In this document: positions 8,576 to 18,735 of the stretch, in pieces
Numbering within the stretch: the stretch's first letter is position 1
How the letters are laid out: the number at the start of each line of letters is the position of its first letter
NCBI RefSeq assembly: GCF_001715295.1
Contig: NZ_MDKB01000002.1
Span: forward strand, 184,499-248,498
Length of the DNA stretch: 64,000 nucleotides
From: Streptomyces griseus
Lineage (GTDB): Bacteria > Actinomycetota > Actinomycetes > Streptomycetales > Streptomycetaceae
Direction: 5' to 3'
Notes under the pieces: generated by a model
The model's input: the letters and a program-made list of their open reading frames with translations, nothing else
Told to the model about the DNA's origin: nothing
Databases searched by the model: none
Translations under genes and position numbers: made by a program

Positions 8576-9612
8576 CGGGTCTCCTCCAGTCCGTGACGGC
8601 GGTCGCCGAGCACGCGCTCGGTGACCCTTCGCTCGGCCTCGGCCGAGAAGGGGGCGCGCCGGGCGCCGACCGCCCGGCGGGTGTCGTCGGTGACGAGGTC
8701 CATGTTGAGGGCCGCTGCCGCCTTCAGCCCGGCGGCGGCGGAGCCGATGACCTGCTCCATGGGGTTGACGACGTTTCCGGCCACCCACACGCCGGGCACC
8801 TCGGTGGCTCCGGCGGGATCGGCCGCGACGTAGGTGCCGACGACCTGGCCGCCCATCTCCAGTGCCGTGGGCACCAGGCCGAGGCTCTCCAGGACGCCGG
8901 AACGCGCGGTGAAGCGTGGCTGGATCACGACTGCCTCACGCGGAATGAGCGTGCCGTCGGCCAGCCGCACACCCGTGAGCCGGTCGCCGGTCACCTCCAC
9001 CCCGGTCACCTCGCCGTCCACCACGGAGATGCCCCGCGCGGCCAGTTGCTCGTACTCCTCGTCGCCGAAGTCCTTCTGCCGGTGGCGGAAGAGCGCGAGG
9101 TCGTCGGTCCACTGCCGCCACAGCAGGGCCTGGTGCACGGCCATCGGACCGGTGGCCAGGATGCCGACCGGCCGGTCGCGCACCTCCCAGCCGTGACAGT
9201 ACGGACAGTGCAGCACCTCACGGCCCCAGCGCTCGGCCAGGCCGGGTACCGGCGGAAGTTCGTCGACGAGGCCGGTGGTGACGAGCAGCCGGCGCGCGTC
9301 GACGGTCCCGCCGTCCTCCCGGACCACCCGGAACCCGCCGCCCGGCAGCCGTGTCGCCGCCACCGCCTCGCCCTGGACGATCTCGGCCCCGTAGCCGGCC
9401 GCCTCCGCCCGGCCGGCGGCCAGCAGTTCCAGCGGCGGGACACCCTCACGGCCCAGGTAGTTGTGCGCGTGGGACGCCGGGGCGTTCCTGGGGTCGCCCG
9501 CGTCGATCACCAGCACGGAGCGCCGGGCCCTGGCCAGTGCCAGGGCCCCGCTCAGTCCGGCCGGCCCGCCTCCGATGATCACCACGTCGTGGCGCTGAGT
9601 CCTGTCACTCAT
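8572..9612 (-). CDS. Thioredoxin-reductase-like FAD oxidoreductase with CPYC motif
   Basis: A 346-residue flavoprotein with an N-terminal FAD site IIGGGPAGLSGALALARA (residues 12-29) and a disulfide motif HCPYCHGWE (C136 and C139). Classical TrxB has CATC at this place. CPYCHG is the pattern of GliT/HlmI-type dithiol oxidases and of many uncharacterised actinobacterial reductases. The canonical NADPH-binding GxGxxA is weak (GILATGPMAV), which would suit an O2-dependent oxidase, but this needs structure-based checking. GAGAGG lies about eight bases before the ATG. The methyltransferase gene follows with a four-base overlap. The family call is firm; the partner and substrate are unknown. Confidence 0.8.
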   Translation of the reverse strand: MSDRTQRHDVVIIGGGPAGLSGALALARARRSVLVIDAGDPRNAPASHAHNYLGREGVPPLELLAAGRAEAAGYGAEIVQGEAVAATRLPGGGFRVVREDGGTVDARRLLVTTGLVDELPPVPGLAERWGREVLHCPYCHGWEVRDRPVGILATGPMAVHQALLWRQWTDDLALFRHRQKDFGDEEYEQLAARGISVVDGEVTGVEVTGDRLTGVRLADGTLIPREAVVIQPRFTARSGVLESLGLVPTALEMGGQVVGTYVAADPAGATEVPGVWVAGNVVNPMEQVIGSAAAGLKAAAALNMDLVTDDTRRAVGARRAPFSAEAERRVTERVLGDRRHGLEETR

Positions 9613-9926
9613 GTGAACACCTCTCCCTCTACGGAAGAGAGTGCGCCCGCCCCGGGCGGATCGACAAACTTGATTGCCGAAACAGCAAACCCGTCCACGG
9701 GGGCCCGGAAAGCGGGCAGAACGCCCACGCTTCGGTCCGCAGCCTTACGGGAGCCGACCCACTCGGTACGGGGCCGGGGCGCGGGGAGGAGAGGTACGGG
9801 ACGAGGGTCCGAGGCGCGGTGACGACCGCCCCGGGGCCGGGCGCGCACGGGACCACAAGTAAGGTAACCCTAAGAGAGCCAGGTCAGCGATCCGCTGCCG
9901 TCCACCCCCGAGCTACGGAGCTCCCC
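9613..9926. other. Divergent promoter region
   Basis: This gap separates the leftward oxidoreductase and the rightward PPOX gene. An AT-rich island (about 9662-9691, containing CAAACTTGATTGCCGAAACA) stands out from the GC-rich surroundings and probably holds the leftward promoter. Further right, GTAAGGTAACCCTAAG (about 9859-9874) weakly resembles a DmdR/IdeR iron box, matching about 12 of 19 consensus positions. Confidence 0.4.
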
Positions 9927-10505
9927 TTGTCGAACGCCGTACCCGCGGCCGCCACCGTCGCCCCCGGCCGGACCTGGGACCCGCCGGCCGGATCCGTACC
10001 CCTGCAGTCGGCGGAGCAGCTGCGGGAGATCCTCGGCACGCCGTGGCCCCTCGTGATCGACAAGGTGCACGACGAACTGACCGACGCCGACCTCGATCTG
10101 CTGGCCCGGGCACCCTTCTGCGTCGTGTCGACCTCCGACGGCGAGGGCAACTGCGACACCTCCCCGCGCGGTGGCGAGCCCGGCTTCACCCGGGTCCTCG
10201 ACCCGCGCACCCTGGCGCTGCCCGACCTGCCGGGCAACCGGCGCGGGGACAGCTTTCACAACATCCTGTCCAACCCGCACGTGGGACTGCTCTACCTGAT
10301 ACCCGGTGCGATGACCGTCCTGCGGGTCAACGGCCGCGCCCGCATCCTTACGGACGCGCCGTTCTTCGACGGGATGACAGTGAAGGGCCGACGGCCCGAT
10401 CTGGCCCTGGTTGTCGACATAGACGAGATCTACCTGCACTGCCCGGCCTCGCTGCGCCGCTCGGGCCTGTGGGCCCCGGAGACCTGGGAAGCCGCCGGCC
10501 GATAG
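9927..10505 (+). CDS. PPOX-class FMN-binding flavoprotein
   Basis: A 192-residue protein of the pyridoxamine-5'-phosphate oxidase-like split-barrel family. It has FCVVSTSDGEGNCDTSPRGGEPGF and LALPDLPGNRRGDSFHNILSNPHVGLLYLIPG, which is the MSMEG_1061-type subgroup binding FMN or F420. The TTG at 9927 with GGAG seven bases upstream is preferred over in-frame starts further up, which would add a disordered extension without a ribosome site. The reaction is unknown, probably reduction or oxidation of a small molecule. A weak iron-box-like sequence upstream hints at iron control but is not convincing. Confidence 0.8.
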   Translation: MSNAVPAAATVAPGRTWDPPAGSVPLQSAEQLREILGTPWPLVIDKVHDELTDADLDLLARAPFCVVSTSDGEGNCDTSPRGGEPGFTRVLDPRTLALPDLPGNRRGDSFHNILSNPHVGLLYLIPGAMTVLRVNGRARILTDAPFFDGMTVKGRRPDLALVVDIDEIYLHCPASLRRSGLWAPETWEAAGR

Positions 10506-10553
10506 CCCGGCGGCGCGGGGCGGGAGCGCCCGGTGACCGGCGGCGCGCCGCTC

Positions 10554-10721
10554 CTGAGGGCCGTCCCGCACTTCCCGGCGGGCGCGCGACGACAGCTACG
10601 GCACCTCGCCGCATTGTCGGAACGTCCCCATACATCCAGTATGCGGACGTCCCTCCGCCGTGCGATGCCCCGCATCCGACGCCGCACGCCGATCCACCAG
10701 GAAGTGCGGGACAGCCCTCAG
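10554..10721. repeat. 168-bp MITE-like inverted-repeat element
   Basis: Terminal inverted repeats of 22 bp (10554-10575 and 10700-10721, one mismatch, core GAGGGCCGTCCCGCACTTCC) enclose about 124 bp with further internal dyads. The right end overlaps the stop codon of the minus-strand membrane-protein gene. One end, 29 identical bases, recurs at 26729-26757 over the cimA stop codon. No transposase is present, so it looks like a small non-autonomous or terminator-like dispersed repeat. Confidence 0.65.
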
Positions 10722-12115
10722 AACCCGCCGCCGTCGAAGCCGCCGCCGCCTCCGAGGCCGCCTCCGCCGAAGCCGCCGCCGTCGCCGAAGCCACCGCCGC
10801 CGAAGCCTCCCGCGTCGAAGTCGGAGCCGGAGAAGTCGCCGCCGCCCCAGTCGCCGCCCGCGCCTGGGCCGAAGTCGCCGCCGCCGTACTCGCCCGCGTA
10901 CGCCGGGGTCGACAGCATCGAGCCGAGCATCGTGCCGACGAGCAGCCCGGGCAGCAGGCCGCCGCCGAAGTAGCCGCCCGCCCAGGGGCCGTAGGCCGGA
11001 CCCGCCTCCCAGTAAGGCCGGCGGCGGCCGTCACCGACGTCGACGGTGCGGCTCATCGGGTCCTCGCCCTCACGCAGCCGGACCTCGTCGGCACCGCAGA
11101 CCGGGACCTCACGGGACGCGCCTCCGGACGGGGTCCACAGGACGTCGGTCACCGAGGGGCCGTGGCGGGGGTCGAAGAAGCAGGGCGGCCGGCGGACGGG
11201 GAGCTCGTGGTGCTTACGGCGGGCGTCCAGAACCGCCAGGGAGAACCGGCCGTCCTCCAGGGCCTTGGTGACCCCGCGCACGTCGGAGGGGTGCCGGGCG
11301 TTCCCCATCCTGGACTTGGCCTCCTCGTACGAGTCGAGCGCGCGCTCGTAGTCCGCGCGCATCGCGTCGTCGGCGCCCGCCTCCGCGGGATGGAAGTCCA
11401 GCCGGTCCAGGGTCTCGCCGTACGCGGTGATGTCCTCGTCCACGACGACCCGGAGCTTGTCCAGCGAGGCCTGTTCCTCCGCATCCTTGCGCCTGCGGTT
11501 GCGGTGGCCGACCGCGAGGGCTGCCGCTCCGCCGGCCACGACGACACCGCCGAGCACGAGCAGCCCGGTCAGGGGTGCGCCGCTCGTGGAGCCGGTGCCC
11601 GTGCCGCCGCCGGACCATGAGGCGGGGGCGCTGCCCCTGGCCTGCTCGAGGGCACGGTCGACGAAGGCGTTGAGCTGGGTGGCGGCGTTCGTGTCGGCGC
11701 CGGGCGCCTTGACGGCGGTCACGAGGTTCCGCACCGCCCGGGTCGGCATCACCTGCGGGTCGGCGCCCGCGTCGAAGCCGTCACCGAGGCGGACCGCGTA
11801 CACACCCGTGATCCCGGTGTCGGCGCGCAGGTTCCGCAGGAGGGTGTCGGGTGGGTACTGGGACGTCGCGGGCAGCACGGCCACGAAGACCGGCTTGCCG
11901 GCATCCTTGATCTTCTTCTCCAGGGCGGCCTTCTGGGAGGCCGGGAGCTGCCCGGCCGCCGCCGGATCGACGTACACCGGGCCCCGGCGCAGGGCCTGGG
12001 CGGCGTCGCCGATCGTGGAGGGGGCGGCCTGGGCCGCGGGGGTCGTGGCCAGCACCGCCGCCGACAGCATCAGCAGCAGGCAGGCCCACAAGGGGGCGAA
12101 CAGCCTTTTCCGCAT
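10718..12115 (-). CDS. Membrane protein with exported N-domain and glycine-rich tail
   Basis: A 465-residue protein of no recognised function. A signal peptide (MRKRLFAPLWACLLL to AAQA) leads to a roughly 150-residue exported domain with PVYVDPAAAGQLP and VFVAVLP segments, reminiscent of TPM-type domains. A transmembrane helix (GLLVLGGVVVAGGAAALAV) follows. Next is a cytosolic helical part with a Cys-containing module (RRPPCFFDPRHGPS and REVPVCGADEVRLREG) and a hydrophobic loop (GGLLPGLLVGTMLGSML). The last 60 residues are Gly/Asp/Phe-rich repeats (GGGDF, GGGFGG). The start chosen is the ATG at 12113-12115 because it begins the signal peptide; its ribosome site is poor. A terminator hairpin lies directly upstream. 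Confidence 0.65.
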   Translation of the reverse strand: MRKRLFAPLWACLLLMLSAAVLATTPAAQAAPSTIGDAAQALRRGPVYVDPAAAGQLPASQKAALEKKIKDAGKPVFVAVLPATSQYPPDTLLRNLRADTGITGVYAVRLGDGFDAGADPQVMPTRAVRNLVTAVKAPGADTNAATQLNAFVDRALEQARGSAPASWSGGGTGTGSTSGAPLTGLLVLGGVVVAGGAAALAVGHRNRRRKDAEEQASLDKLRVVVDEDITAYGETLDRLDFHPAEAGADDAMRADYERALDSYEEAKSRMGNARHPSDVRGVTKALEDGRFSLAVLDARRKHHELPVRRPPCFFDPRHGPSVTDVLWTPSGGASREVPVCGADEVRLREGEDPMSRTVDVGDGRRRPYWEAGPAYGPWAGGYFGGGLLPGLLVGTMLGSMLSTPAYAGEYGGGDFGPGAGGDWGGGDFSGSDFDAGGFGGGGFGDGGGFGGGGLGGGGGFDGGGF

Positions 12116-12127
12116 ACTCCGAAAGTA

Positions 12128-12163
12128 ACCCGGACGGGCGACGAATGCGTCACCCGTCCGGGT
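12128..12163 (-). terminator. Terminator at the end of the glycan-uptake operon
   Basis: A 16-bp stem with one mismatch (ACCCGGACGGGCGACG, loop AATG, complementary arm to 12163) lies 14 bases beyond the GH3 stop and 13 bases before the next start codon. It should end the seven-gene operon and separate it from the glycine-rich membrane protein gene. Confidence 0.7.
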
Positions 12164-12176
12164 CCTTCCGGAGCTC

Positions 12177-15100
12177 TCAGACGGCGCGGTAGGCCGCTCG
12201 CAGCTTGGCCACCGCACCGGTCAGGTCACCGGTGAGCAGCAGGTGGTCGGCGTCGGCGAACGGCGCGGACACCGCCTGCGTCAGCTTTCCGCCCGCCTTC
12301 CGCTGGACCAGCAGCCGCGCCTGCTCCACGATCGCCCGGCCGGCCGGGGTCTTCCCCAGGCCCGCCTTCTGTGCGACGCGGGCGGTGACGGCGAGACCCG
12401 CGAGGGTGGCCTCGCCGCCCGCCGGGACCTTCTTCAGGGTGGTCAGGCCCCAGCCGTAGGGGAACTGCGGGTCGTACACCGCGTCACCGACGTTGACCGG
12501 CAGCTGCGACTCCGACTTCGGCCAGGTCACCGGGAGCCGGCCGGTGAAGGGACGCTTGCCGTAGAGCACGTCGGCCACGCCGTCGCCCTCCGTACCCGGC
12601 AGCCAGGAGGCCACCAGCGCGTCCATGTCCCCGAGCCGGTCGCCGATGAGCTGCGGGCGGCCCGAGACGACGAGGACGGCGCACTTCATCGCGGCGCAGA
12701 CCGTGTCGACGGCCGCCTTGTCGGCGTCGGTCAGCTCCAGGTCGTGGCCGTTGCCGACGTCGCCGATGCCCTCCGCGTACGGCTTCTCTCCGACGACGAC
12801 GACGCCGACGTCGTATCCCCCGGTCGGGGCGGTTGCGTCCTGGGAGTAGGTGGCCGACGAGGTGTTCTTCCTGATGCCCTCCAGGATCGTGGTACCCGTG
12901 GTGGTCCTGCCCGAGGAGCCCTGCCAGCTGACGGTCCAGCCGCCGGCCTGGTTGCCGAGGTCGTCGGCGTTGGACCCGGCCACGTACACCTTCTGGGACG
13001 CCTCGAGCGGGAGGACCGCGCCGTCGTTCTTCAGGAGCACCTGGGACTTGGCGGCCGCCTCGCGGGCGACGGCACGGTGCGCGGCGGAGCCGACGGCGTC
13101 CAGGTTCGTGGTGTCGGCGTACGGCTTCTCGAAGAGGCCGAGGCGGAACTTCTGGGTCAGGATCCGGGATACGGCGTCGTCGATCCGGGCCCGGGTGATC
13201 CGGCCGGCGCCGGCCTCGTCCTGGAGCGTCCTCGTGAACTCCTGGTACGCGGTCGGGACCATGATCATGTCGAGCCCGGCGTTGACCGAGGTGCGGACGT
13301 CGCTCGCGTAGTCACCGGGGATCTGGTCGATGGCCTGCCAGTCGCTGATGACGAAGCCCTCGAAGCCCATCCGGTCCTTGAGCACCCCGTTGATCATCTC
13401 GGCGTCGGCGTGCATCTTCACCGGGCCGGCGCCGTCGCCGATGATGTCCAGCGAGGAGTAGGAGGGCATGACCGTGCCGACGCCCCGCTTCACGGACTCG
13501 GCGAACGGCGCGAGGTGTACGGCTTCGAGCTCCTCGCGGGTGACTCTGGTGACGCCCTGGTCGATCGTGTACGAGCCGGTGGTGGACGAGCCGAACTCCG
13601 TGCCGCCGTCGCCGACGAAGTGCTTGGCGCTGGCCAGCACCTTGTCGTTGCGGTCCAGGTCCGTGCCCGAGGGGCGGCCCTGCATGCCGGTGATGACGGT
13701 CTCCATGGACTCGACGAGGGCCGGGTCCTCGCCGTAGGCCTCGTAGGACCGGCCCCAGCGCTCGTCACGGGTGACGCAGAGGCAGGGGGCGAAGTCCCAC
13801 GGGACGCCGGTGGCGCGCACCTCGTTCGCGGTGACGGCACCCGTCCTCTGCGCGAGCTCCGGGTCGCGTCCGGCACCGATGCCGATGTTGTGCGGCATGA
13901 TCGTCGAACCGATGACGTTGTTGTGGCCGTGCACCGCGTCCACGCCGTAGATCAGCGGGATCTGGAAGCGCGTGGCCTGGGCGCGCAGCTGGTAGGCGTC
14001 GATCATCTTCGCCCAGGCGGCGGCCGTGTTCGGGGTGGGTACGGAGCCCCCGCCGGAGAGCAGCGAGCCGAGGTCGTACGTGGCGATGTCGCCCGGCGAC
14101 CTGAGGGCGTTGCGCTCGGCCTGGGTCATCTGGCCGGCCTTCTCCGCCGGGGACATCCGCGACAGCAGGTCGGCGACGCGCTTCTTCACCGGCAGCTTCG
14201 CGTTCTGGTAGGGCAGCCCGTGGGCGTCGATGACGACCTGCGGGTTCTCCTTGGGCGGCTTGGCCCCGGTGACGGTGAGTTCGAGGGGGATCGTCTCGGC
14301 CGGCTCGGCGCCCCCGTCCTTCGCCGTGGCCACGGAGACGGTGTGCGAGGTCCCGGACGCGGTGCCTGCCGGGAAGGTGTACGTGCCGGTGACCGGCGTG
14401 TAATCCCGGCCGGCCTCGGCGCTGCCGCCCTTGGTCGTGTACGCGACGGTGACGGGCTCCTCGATGGGGAGGGAGCCGGTCGTGGCGACGGAGACCTCGA
14501 TGTCCGCCGTGGCACCCTCCGTGACCGGGTGCACCGCCGAGTCGACGACGACACTCGACTTCAGGGCGGGGTCGGCCTTCCCGTACAGCTCGACGGCGTC
14601 CATCGCGAAGGAGCCGGGTGCGCCGGTCGGCAGCGTGAGGGCGTAGCCCCACATCTCGTTCAGGCCGAGGACCTGGTCGATGCCGCCGACGGGCTGGTAG
14701 TCGGTCCGGTAGACGAAGTCCGCGAACGGGATCTCGACCTGGTGCCAGCCCTCCCAGTCGTCGGTGAACGAGGTGGTCCACAGCTCCGACGCGCCGCCGT
14801 TGGCGCCGCCGTCCTTGATCTCGAAGTGGATCCGCCTGCCGGAACCGGGCGGCAGGGGCGCGGTGTTCTGGCCGTACCACCAGAAGCGGATGCCCTTGTG
14901 GGCGGTCCAGTCCTTCGGGGGCCGGTCGACGGCGAACTCGTGGCTGAGCCCGCCCCAGGCGCTGATGTCGTAGGTGCCCTGGAGGACCTTGGCGCCCTCG
15001 GGGGCGTCGGAGCGCTCGGCGAACGACAGCGTCGGCCGGTCGTCCGCGTCGCCACCCCAGGTGAAGAGGGAGTCGGCGGGCGGGTTGCCGAGGGGGACCT

Positions 15101-15263
15101 CTCCCTCGAAGCGGTCGACGAGGACGGGCGCGGGCTCGTCCCCGCCGGCCGCCGCGCTGGGGACGGCTCCGGCGAGGAGCCCGGCGAGGACGGTGACGGC
15201 CGCGAGAGCGGCCGTGACCGGTCTCGCTCCGCGGCGGGCGCGGGGGTGCGGTGTGCGGGGCAT
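12177..15263 (-). CDS. Secreted multidomain GH3 beta-glucosidase
   Basis: A 1028-residue exported enzyme predicted to remove glucose from the ends of beta-glucan oligosaccharides. It has a signal peptide (to about residue 40). A CBM11/CIA30-like jelly roll follows (about 48-230, DRFEGEVPLGNPPAD to DAVELYG), then a Calx-beta-like domain (236-345, TEGATADIEVSV, RDYTPVTGTYTF). The GH3 catalytic domains span about 355-950, with the nucleophile D641 in FVISDWQAID, the conserved KHF at about 540, and the second-domain motif NVGDAVYDPQFPYGWGL. The last 70 residues form an extra helical tail. It is the final gene of the operon, 22 bases after GH1. Location outside the cell means its products could feed the SBP transporter. 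Confidence 0.9.
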   Translation of the reverse strand: MPRTPHPRARRGARPVTAALAAVTVLAGLLAGAVPSAAAGGDEPAPVLVDRFEGEVPLGNPPADSLFTWGGDADDRPTLSFAERSDAPEGAKVLQGTYDISAWGGLSHEFAVDRPPKDWTAHKGIRFWWYGQNTAPLPPGSGRRIHFEIKDGGANGGASELWTTSFTDDWEGWHQVEIPFADFVYRTDYQPVGGIDQVLGLNEMWGYALTLPTGAPGSFAMDAVELYGKADPALKSSVVVDSAVHPVTEGATADIEVSVATTGSLPIEEPVTVAYTTKGGSAEAGRDYTPVTGTYTFPAGTASGTSHTVSVATAKDGGAEPAETIPLELTVTGAKPPKENPQVVIDAHGLPYQNAKLPVKKRVADLLSRMSPAEKAGQMTQAERNALRSPGDIATYDLGSLLSGGGSVPTPNTAAAWAKMIDAYQLRAQATRFQIPLIYGVDAVHGHNNVIGSTIMPHNIGIGAGRDPELAQRTGAVTANEVRATGVPWDFAPCLCVTRDERWGRSYEAYGEDPALVESMETVITGMQGRPSGTDLDRNDKVLASAKHFVGDGGTEFGSSTTGSYTIDQGVTRVTREELEAVHLAPFAESVKRGVGTVMPSYSSLDIIGDGAGPVKMHADAEMINGVLKDRMGFEGFVISDWQAIDQIPGDYASDVRTSVNAGLDMIMVPTAYQEFTRTLQDEAGAGRITRARIDDAVSRILTQKFRLGLFEKPYADTTNLDAVGSAAHRAVAREAAAKSQVLLKNDGAVLPLEASQKVYVAGSNADDLGNQAGGWTVSWQGSSGRTTTGTTILEGIRKNTSSATYSQDATAPTGGYDVGVVVVGEKPYAEGIGDVGNGHDLELTDADKAAVDTVCAAMKCAVLVVSGRPQLIGDRLGDMDALVASWLPGTEGDGVADVLYGKRPFTGRLPVTWPKSESQLPVNVGDAVYDPQFPYGWGLTTLKKVPAGGEATLAGLAVTARVAQKAGLGKTPAGRAIVEQARLLVQRKAGGKLTQAVSAPFADADHLLLTGDLTGAVAKLRAAYRAV

Positions 15264-15285
15264 GTGCGGCTCTCTTCCGTCCGTG

Positions 15286-16698
15286 TCAGTCGGTGCTGCT
15301 GTTACGGGTGAGGTGGATGGTGTCGCGGTACCACATGGCGCTGTCCTTGAGGGTCCGCGTCTGGGTGTCGTAGTCGACGCGGACGATGCCGAACCGCTTG
15401 TCGTACCCGTACGCCCACTCGAAGTTGTCCATCAGCGACCACGCGAAGTAGCCGCGGACGTCCGCCCCGCGCCGGCGCGCCTCGGACACGGCGGCGATGT
15501 GGTCGGCGAGGTAGGCGGTGCGGTCGGCGTCGGGGACGCTCCCGTCGGCCGCGACGGTGTCGTCGAACGCGGCGCCGTTCTCCGTGATGACGGTCGGCAG
15601 GGCGTAGTCGCTCTGGAGCCGCAGCAGCAGATCGGTGAGCTCACCCGGGGTGATCTCCCAGTCCATGGCCGTACGGGGCAGGTCCCGCTCCACCCCGCGG
15701 ACGACGGGCAGGCCGTCGGCGCCGGTCGGTGAGCCGTCCTCGGTCACACCGGAGAACAGGGCGCCCCGGTAGAAGTTGACGCCGAGGACGTCGAGGGGGG
15801 TGGCGACGGCGGCGAGATCGCCGTCCCGGACGGGCAGTTCGACGCCCTGGGCCGCGAGGTCATCGACGACGTCCTGCGGGTAGCGGCCGTGGACGATCGG
15901 GTCGAGGTAGAGGCGGGTGCCCATGCCGTCCGCCCGGCGGCAGGCCTCGCGGTCGGCATCGCTGCCGGTCTCCGGGGTGGCCGTGCCGAGGTTGAGGGTG
16001 ATGCCGAGTTCCAGCGGGCGGCCGCCCGCCGCCTCGCGCATCTGCCGGGCGGCGAGGCCGTGTCCCAGGAGCAGGTGGTGGACGGCGCCCATGGCGTCGC
16101 CCAGGTCCTTGCGCCCGGGGGCGTGCACCCCGTAGGCGTAGCCGAGCATCGCCGAGCACCACGGCTCGTTCAGCGTCGTCCAGTGCTCGACCCGGTCGCC
16201 GAGCGCCTCGTAGGCGAGCATGGCGTACTCGGCGAAGCGCAGGGCGGTGTCACGGGCCGGCCAGCCGCCCGCGTCCTCCAGCTCCTGCGGCAGGTCCCAG
16301 TGGTAGAGGGTGATCCAGGGGGTGACGTCCCTGGCCCGCAGCTCGTCGACCAGCCGCTTGTAGAAGTCGAGGCCCTTGGCGTTGGCGGGGCCCCGGCCGC
16401 CCGGCTGGATGCGCGGCCAGGCCAGCGAGAAGCGGTAGGTATCGACGCCGAGGCCCGCGATCAGCTCCACGTCCTGGGGCATCCGGTGGTAGTGGTCGCA
16501 GGCCACGTCGCCGTGCTCCCCGTTGTGCACGGCGCCCGGGACCCGGCAGAAGGTGTCCCAGATGGACGGGGTGCGCCCGTCCTCCGAGGCCGCGCCCTCG
16601 ATCTGGTACGAGGAGGTCGCCACGCCCCAGCGGAAGTCGGCGGGGAGTCCCTGGACGGCGGCGGGCTGCGGGCTGCTGCGGGGCGTGACGAGGTTCAT
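15286..16698 (-). CDS. GH1 beta-glucosidase (cytoplasmic)
   Basis: A 470-residue GH1 retaining beta-glucosidase of normal length without a signal peptide, so it acts on imported oligosaccharides. The acid/base is E178 in TTLNEPWCS and the nucleophile is E373 in VITENGAAF. The N-terminal FRWGVATSSYQIEGA and C-terminal SLMDNFEWAYGYDKRFG signatures are complete. The ATG at 16696-16698 is chosen; the longer frame would add a proline-rich stretch overlapping the ATPase gene. It lies 47 bases after the OppD-like ATPase and just before the GH3 gene, in the same operon. The linkage (beta-1,3, 1,4 or 1,6) cannot be read from sequence. Confidence 0.92.
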   Translation of the reverse strand: MNLVTPRSSPQPAAVQGLPADFRWGVATSSYQIEGAASEDGRTPSIWDTFCRVPGAVHNGEHGDVACDHYHRMPQDVELIAGLGVDTYRFSLAWPRIQPGGRGPANAKGLDFYKRLVDELRARDVTPWITLYHWDLPQELEDAGGWPARDTALRFAEYAMLAYEALGDRVEHWTTLNEPWCSAMLGYAYGVHAPGRKDLGDAMGAVHHLLLGHGLAARQMREAAGGRPLELGITLNLGTATPETGSDADREACRRADGMGTRLYLDPIVHGRYPQDVVDDLAAQGVELPVRDGDLAAVATPLDVLGVNFYRGALFSGVTEDGSPTGADGLPVVRGVERDLPRTAMDWEITPGELTDLLLRLQSDYALPTVITENGAAFDDTVAADGSVPDADRTAYLADHIAAVSEARRRGADVRGYFAWSLMDNFEWAYGYDKRFGIVRVDYDTQTRTLKDSAMWYRDTIHLTRNSSTD

Positions 16699-16745
16699 GG
16701 TCTCCGTAACTCCTCTTGGCCGGTGGGTGGGTGGGGCTGGAGCGG

Positions 16746-17728
<983 letters not shown>

Positions 17729-17732
<4 letters not shown>

Positions 17733-18730
17733 GCGCTGTGCTCCTTGCTGGGCTGTCCGGCCGGCTCGCGCCCCTCGGGTGCGGTGGTACGGGCCACGGG
17801 GGTGAAGCCGACCCGCATCCGGACCGTTCGGGAGGCGCCCGTGGCGGTGCGCAGGCGCGGGTTGACGAACTCGTCGATGCCGAAGTTGATGAGGGAGAGG
17901 GCGGTGCCCAGCAGGGCGATGCACAGGCCGGCGGGGACGAACCACCACCAGGCCCCCTGGGCCAGCGCCTGGTTGGACTGGGCCCAGAAGAGCACGGTGC
18001 CCCAGTTCCAGTGGGAGATGTCGGCGACGCCGATGAAGGCGAGGGTGATCTCGGAGAGGATCGCGAAGATGACGGTGCCCACGAAGCCCGAGGCGATGAC
18101 GGCGGTGAGGTTCGGCATGACCTCGAACAGGATGATCCGCCAGGTGGACTCGCCGGTGGCCCGGGCCGCCTCCACGTAGTCGCGCCGTCTGAGCGACAGG
18201 GTCTGGGCGCGCAGGACGCGCGAGCCCCAGGCCCACGAGGTCAGGGCGATGACGAAGGCGATCAGCAGGTCCCCGGTGTCCTCGACGAAGCTCGCGATGA
18301 TGATGATCAGCGGCAGCCCGGGGATGACGAGGAAGACGTTGGAGAGCATGGAGAGGGCCTCGTCGGCGGCCCCGCCGAGGAATCCCGCGCTGACCCCGAT
18401 GAGCACCGAGAGCACGGTGGCGAGGAAGCCGGCCAGGAACCCGACGACCAGGACCCCGCGGGTGCCGACCAGGATCTGGGAGAGGACGTCCTGCCCGGTG
18501 TGCGTGGTGCCGAACCAGTGGTCGGCGGACGGCGGTTGCAGCAGCTGGTCACTCATCGCGTCGGGGTCGTACGGGGCGATCCACGGGCCGATGACGGCGA
18601 GGACCACGAAGAACAGGAGGATGAGCAGACCGGTGCGGGTCTTGCCGCCGCGCAGGAAGCGGAGCCTGGCCCGGCCGGCCGCGGGCGGGACGGGGTCCGT
18701 GACGACTACGTCGGTGGTGGTGACGGCCAT
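17729..18730 (-). CDS. ABC transporter permease (OppC/DppC-like)
   Basis: A 333-residue inner-membrane permease with an N-terminal cytoplasmic tail and about six transmembrane helices. The DppC landmark APYDPDAMSDQLLQPPSADHWFGTTHTGQDVLSQ and the EAA loop (SLRRRDYVEAARATGES) are present. The ATG at 18728-18730 has GAGAGG seven bases upstream. That ribosome site lies inside the 3' arm of a 160-base intergenic hairpin (18736-18895), which could limit translation. The gene overlaps the following ATPase gene by four bases. Confidence 0.9.
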
Positions 18731-18735
18731 GGTCA

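Noticed and set aside
9859..9874. Iron-box-like sequence GTAAGGTAACCCTAAG upstream of the PPOX gene
   Set aside because: Only about 12 of 19 positions agree with the DmdR/IdeR consensus and no iron gene is near, so it was not annotated as an operator.
12243..15311. 1022-codon plus-strand open frame
   Set aside because: It is antisense to the GH3 gene, whose family motifs and export signal are unambiguous; the opposite frame has no recognisable protein.
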